DNA of 64,000 bases, taken from contig JAQPZY010001665.1 of NCBI GenBank assembly GCA_029931535.1, positions 2,067,501-2,131,500 on the forward strand, written 5' to 3'. This DNA is from Margaritifera margaritifera (taxonomy: Eukaryota; Mollusca; Bivalvia; Unionida; Margaritiferidae). This document shows, piece after piece, positions 56,561 to 64,000 of the stretch (position 1 is its first letter; the number at the start of each line of letters is the position of its first letter). The position numbers and the translations under genes are program-made. Below the pieces are notes generated by a model, which worked only from the letters and a program-made list of their open reading frames with translations, was not told the DNA's origin and searched no databases.

Positions 56561-57620
56561 TGTACATTATTAATACCTTTTTGGTTAACTTTCTGCATTA
56601 AGCTTGGGTATTTGCACCATGTATAGATAATGTTATACCTGGAATCATGAAACTTGATGATGGGATGCATTTTAATAAGTACTACACCCTCATCACAAAA
56701 GTAGGTCATTGCAACCCATATTTCACGTTTCACAAACTTTGGTTATATTCTGTGATTTAAGTTTAATTCTCAAGCTCTGCACATGATTGTATCATCAAAC
56801 TTGATGATTGTACACATCTATGTTAGTATCATATCTTACAAAAAAGGTCACTGTGACCTACATTTTACATTGTACTAACATAGGTTAAGTTTTTTAGTTT
56901 GGCTTATGACCACATGGGTTTATGGCACTCTGTATACATAGTTTTCTACCTAGAATTGTGAAACTTGGTGAGGCGATGCATCTAGATGAGCACTTCTTCC
57001 TCACTATAGAAGTAGGTCATTAAGACCCTTATTTTATACTTCGCTGACTTGGGTTCATTTGTGTATTTGGTGTTCATTTCTCAGGTACTATTCATGCCAG
57101 AACTGTGAAGTTAATGATGAATGTTAGTACCACATCCTTGCAACAAACGAAGCTCATCGTGACGTATATTTAATCTTTTACTGGCTTTGGTTAAGATTTT
57201 TGCATTTAGCTCATGACCCCATGAGTTTTTGGCATGCTGTATGCATACTATTCTGCCCAGATTCATGAAACTTGTTGAGGGGATGCATCTTGAAAAGTTC
57301 TACACCCTTATTACAAAAAGAGGTCTCCATGACCTATATTTCATGCTTTAGTGAATTTATTGAAATCTTGTGTTTCAAGTTCATTTATTGCATGCTGTTT
57401 ATGTTCAAATCATGAAACTTGATAATTGGAAGCATCTCTGTTAGAACTACACCCTTACAACCAAAGAAGATCACTGTGACTTACACTGTATGCTTTACTA
57501 ACATAGATTAACCATTTTTGTTCAGTTCATTGTCACATAGAATTCTCCATGCTATATGCAGCATAGCCTATGCAGAAGGCCCTTTCTGACCAGTGCAGTT
57601 GAAAGTAAGAATACATTCAT
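56560..57620 (+). repeat. repeat family A, ~6 subunits
   Basis: Same words as 1263-2570 (GTTATACCTGGAATCATGAA, TACACCCTCATCACAAAAGT, GCATTTAGCTCATGACC). Perfect AGGTCACTGTGACCT at 56845-56859. Subunit ~170-180 bp. Confidence 0.8.
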
Positions 57621-58838
57621 TGGATGGTAAACTGTCCATGTTAATGAAGGTGCTTTGTATATTGTGATAGGTTACCCTCAGTAGGTTAACTATGTATTGT
57701 ACATGTGAATGAGTAAAGGAGTTAGATAAGTGGACTGCATGCTTTTCATGCAAGGTCTTGGCTGTTGTGGCTAATCAAAGTAATTATTGATGCATGAACT
57801 TTGCTTTTATTAGTGGTCTACTGGCTGTCCCTGCAGGTTACTCAGAGCTGTGACTTTCATCCAGTAAAATCTGGCTTCTAGGGGTGGACAATGATAATAA
57901 CTTCTGAAGCAGATTTTTTAAAAACAATGATTTTTTTTTAAAAAAACAGCAAAATGGAAGAAATAAAATTAACTTCTGGTATTTATCAACTCATTATAGT
58001 ACCTCTAATTTGATGTCATAGAAAATACTGTTCTTTTTATGTTTTATGCTCTGCCACAGGAACCAACATTTCATGGTCAAGATCACTTTAGAACGAATTT
58101 ATTTTCTTTATGATAATGTGTACAGTGGCTGCTGGAGACTACTAAAAGTTTTGTAGAGGTGAGCTATGTTATGGTTGATTACATTCTGATTGTTTTTTCA
58201 GATTCCAAAAAGAATGGGACTTTTAGACTGATGATTTACCCTTTGTATGGCAGCACAGAAGCAATGCAGTGATTTCAAGTCTTTCATCATTTTTCCTGAG
58301 GGATATTTTATTGGACCAGAGACTCAACTTAGAGATTAATAAATTTAATTGTTCCCATGATTATGTAATTTAGGTTTCAAAATCATTTAAATTGCTTTTA
58401 TTATCTAATTAGAGTGATGCCACTTCTGACACGACACATTGATTTCAGATATTTATTTTTTTTTTTCATTTTTGCTGAGAATATTTTTATAGTACCAGAA
58501 TATGTGCCTTGAGACAGTCTTGGTTAAATTAGTACCAGTGATTACAATGCTGATGCTTTGTTATCACAAAACTCTTTTTAGCTCAAAACTCAACTTTTAT
58601 CATGCTTTAACTTACTGTGAATTCAATTGTAATTGTACAGGGGATAAAATATTTCATAGTTTGTTATTGTTACAAAACACTAATTTAAAAACCCAATGGA
58701 AACCATCTTTGTAATAAATTCTATTTCTGGCACAGATATAATACCCCATTTTTTTTTTTGTTGTTGCTAAAACCACAAAAAGGGGCACAGAAAAGTAAGT
58801 GACTTCATATACTGACATCATTTCAGGTATATAAGGCC
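57621..58838. other. unassigned AT-rich DNA
   Basis: No gene, array or element recognised. Confidence 0.4.
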
Positions 58839-59085
58839 TGGCCCAGTTGTCACCAACAAGTCTTATGATTTAAGTCTAGGCTTAAGACATTTGATTGGTC
58901 AGACTTGAGTCAGACTTAATCATCAGTTTGAACCTGTATTTCATTAACAGATCTTAAATCTGGTCTTAAATTTAAGTCTAGAATTCAGCAAACTGATGGG
59001 ATGAAATGTAAATCCAACTAAAGTTTCACCAATCAAATTTCTTAAGTCTAGACCTAAACTTTAACGCATTGTGAAACTAGGGCCA
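58839..59085. mobile_element. MITE with ~60-bp terminal inverted repeats
   Basis: Left end TGGCCCAGTTGTCACCAACA.., right end reversed TGGCCCTAGTTTCACAATGC... Both continue into TTTAAGTCTAGGCTTAAGAC or GTCTAGACTTAAGA and then ATTTGATTGGT. ~247 bp, no coding. TTAAGTCT words repeat inside. Similar GGCCC..TTTCACAA-ended MITEs are common in marine invertebrates as I recall. Confidence 0.7.
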
Positions 59086-59116
59086 GATTGCTGGATTCCA
59101 TTTCCAGATTTAAGTT

Positions 59117-60030
59117 CTATTTTTATACGCCTGCCATAAGGCAGTGCGTATTATGTTATGATGTTGTCTGTCAATTTATTTGTCTACTAGCTTCAGTTGC
59201 CAAACTTCGTGGATGGCTTTCTTTTGGGGTAAAGAAGAACCCTGTTGATTTTGGGCTCAAAAGCTTAAAGGTCATAGTTATTGTGACAGAAGAAACATGG
59301 TTTCTGCACAATAACTTGGGTTCTTCACCATCTGCACTTACCAAACTGTGTGGATAGTTTGCACTTGGGGTAAGTAACAACCCTTTCAATTTAGGGGCAA
59401 AAGGTAGAAGTTCAGTGTCAATGTAACTGAAAGAATAAAAGTGGTTTCTGCACAATAACTTGAGTTCCCCACCATCTACAAACTTTGTACACGGCTTGCA
59501 CTTGGGGTAAGGAAGAATATTATCAATTTGCTCAAAAAATCAATGGTCAGGGTCACTTTGACTGAAAGAAGAGAAGTGGTTTTTACACAATAACTTGAGT
59601 TCTCCATCATCTACAGTTCTCAGACTTTATGGATGACTTGCACTTGGTGTAAGGAAGAAACCTATGATTGTGGAGTCAAAAGGTCAAAGGTCAGGGTCAC
59701 TTTCACTGACAGAAAAAATGGTTTCTGCACAATAGAATTAGTTCTACATGACATACCTCAACCAAACTTTGTGGTAAGGAAGAAAGCTATTGGTTTTGTG
59801 GTTCAAAGGTCAGGGTCACAGTGACTGAAAGAAGAAAAATGGCTTCTGCACAATGACATTAGTTCTACATCACAGACTTGCCCCAAACTTTGTGGATGGC
59901 TTGCACTTGGGGTAAGGAAGAATCTTATCAATTTGGATTTCAAAAGGTTAAAGGTCATTGTCACTGTGACTGAAATTACAAACATGGTTTCTGTACAAAC
60001 ATTTCAGTTATCTACATAGAAGACTATTAA
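59117..60030 (+). repeat. repeat family C, ~6 subunits with 5' end
   Basis: Opens TTTTTATACGCCTGCCATAA then GCGTATTATGTTATGATG. Subunits carry TTTGTGGATGGCTTGCACTT, GGGGTAAGGAAGAA and AAAGGTCAGGGTCAC. Perfect direct half-sites AGGTCAaAGGTCA (DR1) at 59681-59693. Confidence 0.8.
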
Positions 60031-60651
60031 ACATTGGTCAGACATATAATGTGCCGTTCACTATACTTTTGTTGAAATTTAGGCCTGTGCTATTGTGTTT
60101 TAATGATTTTTGTTTTTTTAAGTGACTGAGCGGTACAGTGAATTTCTTTTTATTTATTGGATGCCAATTTTATTTATTTATTGGTTTTTTAGATAACAGT
60201 AATTTAAATACTCAATGTATAAAGTCTCTGCTATGAAGGCCATTTTTGTCAATGATATATTAACAGATTTAAGTACTGTGGTCACTCACTATAAAGCACC
60301 TCAGTATAACATAGACCCTGGTATAACACAGTCTCAGTTTCCATATAATATACCCCATTATAAGGTTATCTTGCATATATCACAGTACACTTTTCTGGCT
60401 TGCATGAACAGCGGTATAGTATACCGGTAGGACATATGTACCAAAAGAAATTTAATTGTCTTTAAAACCATAAATAATGATGCTCACACAATTTTTTTCT
60501 TCCTGTGATAATTAAGTGTAGATTTGTACATATGATTTGTAATGATTGTGTATAACATTCAGATCTTAAGATTTCTTTAGGGTAATATTTTTTTTAAATC
60601 CATTATCAGATTGTCATAGTAACAAGAATTAAGAAAGCAAACTTTTCTCCC
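60031..60651. other. unassigned DNA
   Basis: 60275-60430 holds TATAACATAGACC/TATAACACAG words loosely like 36430-36560. No gene. Confidence 0.35.
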
Positions 60652-60815
60652 ATATGGTATACATCCCATTTGGTATACATCCCAAATGGTACACATCCCA
60701 TATGGTCTACATCACATGTGGTCTATATCTTATGTGGTATACATCCCATATGGTATACATCCCATGTGGTATACATCTCAAATGGTGTTACATCCCATGT
60801 GTTATACATCCCATG
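60652..60815. repeat. 15-16-bp minisatellite, ~11 copies
   Basis: Unit GGTATACATCCCATAT with T/A variants. Confidence 0.93.
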
Positions 60816-61109
60816 TGAAGGAAGACAGAACTTTTTACTCAGTTGGCATAGTTTGCAATATTCATAAAAAGTGAATTTTATATAGTATTAATATGTTTGT
60901 CAAGGAAAGATATTATGTTGCATATATAATAATTATGTTAATAGGAAATTCTTTTTAAATAATAATGTTCGTTTTTAGCTGTATTTTTAACTTGTTATTC
61001 TTTGTAACTTAACTTTATCAATGTATTCACAAGTACACTGTACTTCAATTTTTAAACATATTTTTAATCACATAAGTTGAAAGTCATTTGAATTTGCTGT
61101 GATATTCAT

Positions 61110-61265
61110 GGTTAGCTTGCTTGACTCAAAATTAGTGGTTGTGGATTCAAATTCTGCCCAGACCAGCCTGAGTCAGCTGGCATTGTAAATCTCTGGGCAG
61201 TGATCTCAACTACCATTGTCTCTGCAATAAATATTCTTAATGTGCTGATACATTATTATGCACTT
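61110..61265 (+). mobile_element. tRNA-derived SINE (relic)
   Basis: A box TGGTTAGCTTGCTTGAC at about 61110 and B box GGATTCAAATTCTG at about 61142 have tRNA spacing (~32 nt). The body CCAGACCAGCCTGAGTCAGC follows. Mismatches rule out a working tRNA. Different body from 21046-21232. Confidence 0.5.
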
Positions 61266-61905
61266 GACCTGGGAGATTTTAATGAATCTTCCCTAATTTA
61301 TTTATTGTCAAAACTGTCTTGGTAGAAGCTCAACATAATGATCACATTGGTGTCTGTGTGCATGTTCATGATCCCATCCACTCACCCAAACTTCTTCACT
61401 GTGCAATATTTAACATTGTTGGAGTATTGATGTTTTATGGGAGGCAAATCCATTAGGCAAAAAAATATATATATATGTGTTTCCTAATGCACTGGTTTTA
61501 AAACTAGGGTAGGCAGGTAGGATTTTTTTTTATATATAAATAAAAGTGCTAGAGTCAGCAATGAGAAACTAGGTCGGTAAGCCGACCGGAAACATGTTTT
61601 TTTGGCGGGGGGGGGGGGCCTTATTCTGCTGATCATATGTCATATTGTTGGTATTATTATGGCAATATTGCAACAATTGTTGACAAAAAAACTACATAAT
61701 ATAATCATTTCTTTGTTGTATAACCCTCAAAAATTGTACCAACTCTCAGTTGATTTTATCAAAGAGTTCTGAAGTTAATATGCACAAACACACACACACA
61801 CACGAGGCCAGTTTTAATATCCCACCTCTGTAGCAGGTAGGGTAAATATGCACTTCTGTCCATGTGCAGAACATGTGTATTGTATCCAAAGAAATAAAAA
61901 ATTTT
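61266..61905. other. unassigned, with G13 run and (CA)n
   Basis: G-run at 61606-61618, (TA)-rich patch at 61466-61478, (CA)n at 61789-61803. No gene. Confidence 0.5.
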
Positions 61906-62735
61906 TTAGCTCATCTGCTATAAGGCCATGTGGTATATAGACCTGAAACTCACCAGGCATGTATCATTTATCGTGCATCATCCATCAGGAATGGCTATTT
62001 TTGACTTCTTCTCAATAACCATTGGAGCATTTTCAACCAAGCTTGACAGGGAACATCCTAGCATGAAGGCCTTTCAGATTTGCACAAAACTTATGCCAGA
62101 ATGCCATCAAATATGGTTGCCTCTACCAACCCTTTCTTAAAAAATTAACGACTTTTTTTCAAAAACTGCTGAACAGAATTTAAATAAATTAGACAGCTTT
62201 CTGGTGTAAAAACCCTTTCAGATTTGTACAACTGATACCGATCTGTCATAAAATAAACTCACTGTTACTAACAACAGAAAAAGCTTTAAATGAATTGTTC
62301 TCAAAAATGAAATTTAGCAAAGCTTTTTGGCATGCGGGCCTTTGAATGATGCTGATCCACAATCAAATATGGCTGCCAACACTAAAAATAGAAAAACCTT
62401 TAAGCAACTTTTTCTCAAAATCTGCTGAATAGAATTTGATCAAATTTGGCGAAAACATCCTGGCATGAAGTTCTTTCAAGAACATATGATGCTGATCCAC
62501 AATCAAATATAGCAACCATTGCTAAAAACAGACCAGCCTTTAAGCAACTTCTCAAAACTCACTAAACTGATTTTTACCAGATTTGGCAAAAAGCATCCTG
62601 GCATGAAGTCATTTCAGTTTGTCCAAATGATGATGACCCTTCACCAAATAAGACTGCCATTGCTAAAAATAGAACAATCTTAAATGTCTTCTAAAAAAAT
62701 TGCCGAACAGAATTTGACCAAATTTATAGTGTTAT
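61906..62735 (+). repeat. repeat family B, third long copy
   Basis: Opens TTTTTTAGCTCATCTGCTAT. About five subunits with GAACATCCTAGCATGAAGGC and AAATATGGCTGCCAACACTA words. The 3' end is replaced by the palindromic element at 62738. Confidence 0.75.
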
Positions 62736-62737
62736 GA

Positions 62738-62815
62738 CCTGTTATGAGACACCTCCTGTCTTGAGAGACCATGAATTTTAGGTAGAATAGTGGTCTTTCA
62801 AGACGGGTTCTACTG

Positions 62816-62817
<2 letters not shown>
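62738..62817. mobile_element. palindromic MITE-like element, copy 2
   Basis: TCCTGTCTTGAGAGACCATG pairs with TGGTCTTTCAAGACGGGTTC in reverse. It is directly followed by (TA)n. Same as 21372-21503. Confidence 0.6.

Positions 62818-62825
<8 letters not shown>

Positions 62826-62880
<55 letters not shown>
62826..62880. repeat. (TA)n microsatellite
   Basis: Pure TA run after TGTGTGTGTC. Frames crossing it are artefacts. Confidence 0.96.
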
Positions 62881-62882
<2 letters not shown>

Positions 62883-63420
62883 CCCCTGAAGTCATTACAA
62901 AGTTTATGCTTCCCAAGGCTTTTAAAACATTGAAATTGTTCAACTTATTTTTTTTACATTTTTCTACACTGTTATCAAATATCAAATATATATATTCATT
63001 GTTGTTTGTATTCGTTTTATATTTCTTAAAGTTTTGTTTTGAAATCAATCTGCATGTCTTTATATAACCTCTTGCTAACCATTGTTGACTTATCCTACAA
63101 ACAATTTAGCTTCATTGATACTACTTGTGGTGTGTAAATATAAACATTGCAAATGTAACTTTTCTTCATTTATGTTTTTCTCTCTAATAAGATGCTAATA
63201 AGTTGTGGTAAAGGATTCCCATGTAGATCAATCACAACAATAGTACTATAAGAATTGTCTTCCTTATTTTTTAATATTTTATGTATACTTTAATATGTAT
63301 GTTTATTAAATATTTTGTTCATTTGAAGTCTTGTATATTACACTGTCTAATTACAACAGTTACTTTCAGAGGTGAATTAAGAAACTTGCACAACAGAAAC
63401 TACCTGACACTTTATAAATC
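62881..63420. other. unassigned AT-rich DNA
   Basis: Nothing recognised. Confidence 0.45.
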
Positions 63421-63720
63421 AGTTTTCAGCTTATGAGGCATTTTGTGCCTAGTTTTCAGCTTATGAGGCATTTTGTGCCTAGTTTTCAGCTTATGAGGCA
63501 TTTTGTGCCTAGTTTTCAGCTTATGAGGCATTTTGTGCCTAGTTTTCAGCTTATGAGGCATTTTGTGCCTAGTTTTCAGCTTATGAGGCATTTTGTGCCT
63601 AGTTTTCAGCTTATGAGGCATTTTGTGCCTAGTTTTCAGCTTATGAGGCATTTTGTGCCTAGTTTTCAGCTTATGAGGCATTTTGTACCTAGTTTTCAGC
63701 TTATGAGGCATTTTGTGCCT
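63421..63720. repeat. 30-bp minisatellite, exactly 10 copies, one mismatch
   Basis: Unit: AGTTTTCAGCTTATGAGGCA then TTTTGTGCCT. The only difference is an A in the ninth copy (GTACCT). Divisible by three, open on both strands (RHFVPSFQLM and HKMPHKLKTR). Confidence 0.98.
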
Positions 63721-63779
63721 AGTTACATGGTGAAGTACTGTAAAAATTATTCAGGTGGGAGATATCTGCAGGTTCCATT

Positions 63780-64000
63780 GGACCTCTTTTTTTATATGCC
63801 CACCATAAGGTGGAGAGAATTATGTTATGATGTTGTACATCCATCTATCTGTTACAAATTTGGTTTCTGAACAATAGCTCAAGTTGTCCACCATCTTCAG
63901 TTACCAAACGTTATGGATGGCTTGCACTTGGGATAAGGAAGAACCCTATCAATATCAAGCTCAAAAACTCAAAGGTCAAGGTCACAGTGAATGAAACATG
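63780..64000 (+). repeat. repeat family C, 5' end, cut by window edge
   Basis: Opens TTTTTTTATATGCCCACCAT then ATTATGTTATGATGTTGTAC, parallel to 59117. AGGTCAAGGTCA direct half-sites at 63973-63984. Confidence 0.8.

Noticed and set aside
61606..61618. G13 run as a functional element
   Set aside because: Isolated homopolymer, prone to assembly error; no context supports function.

Overview
This window is eukaryotic nuclear DNA from an invertebrate animal, most likely a mollusc (bivalve or gastropod). It is AT-rich, nearly free of long open frames, and full of tandem arrays, dispersed repeats and decayed transposons. Two repeat signatures that I recall from bivalve and gastropod genomes support the host call: a family opening with TTTTAGCTCACCTGGCTGTA and a family built on AAGGTCAAGGTCACTGTGAC. 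The species cannot be fixed from sequence alone.

One host gene is well supported. Six plus-strand exons (3719-3843, 26844-26933, 30140-30235, 31154-31186, 42648-42700, 52674-52767) join in phase at GT/AG introns. They encode the last ~163 residues of a MPV17/PMP22-family mitochondrial inner-membrane protein, closest to MPV17 itself. The 5' exon with the start codon was not found and probably lies upstream. Apart from 1-3.7 kb and the segment after about 53.2 kb, the rest of the window is intron of this gene (about 23.0, 3.2, 0.9, 11.5 and 10.0 kb).

Region by region: 0-3.7 kb holds two LINE fragments, one with a clean 7-bp target duplication. 5.4-24.7 kb (intron 1) is a belt of minisatellites with units of 57, 42, 38, ~60, 30, 40, 46 and 35 bp plus CATA/TA/ATT microsatellites. 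It also holds a decayed hAT transposase on the minus strand, a tRNA-type SINE, a ~1.1 kb non-autonomous DNA transposon and a Penelope-like tail. 24.7-31.2 kb holds dispersed families A and B, a twin-hairpin MITE, a 49-bp array and exons 2-4. 31.6-36.4 kb holds a 144-bp satellite and a nearly full-length but broken APE-type LINE with a 2A-like motif before its endonuclease. 39.9-44.8 kb holds a second MITE copy in opposite orientation, 37- and 36-bp arrays, exon 5 and family C. 44.4-51.9 kb looks like a ~6 kb insertion splitting a 70-bp array. 52.7-64 kb holds the last exon, families A, B and C, a 75-bp array, a MITE, a SINE and a ten-copy 30-bp array.

No operon, CRISPR, rRNA or functional tRNA was seen. 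The observations most worth checking are: (1) perfect AGGTCAnnnTGACCT palindromes carried by repeat family A; (2) two unrelated arrays that carry a CCAAT box in most units; (3) the 2A-like motif in the LINE; (4) the split 70-bp array whose unit shares its core with a DNA-transposon end; (5) minisatellites whose unit is a multiple of three and which stay open on both strands.
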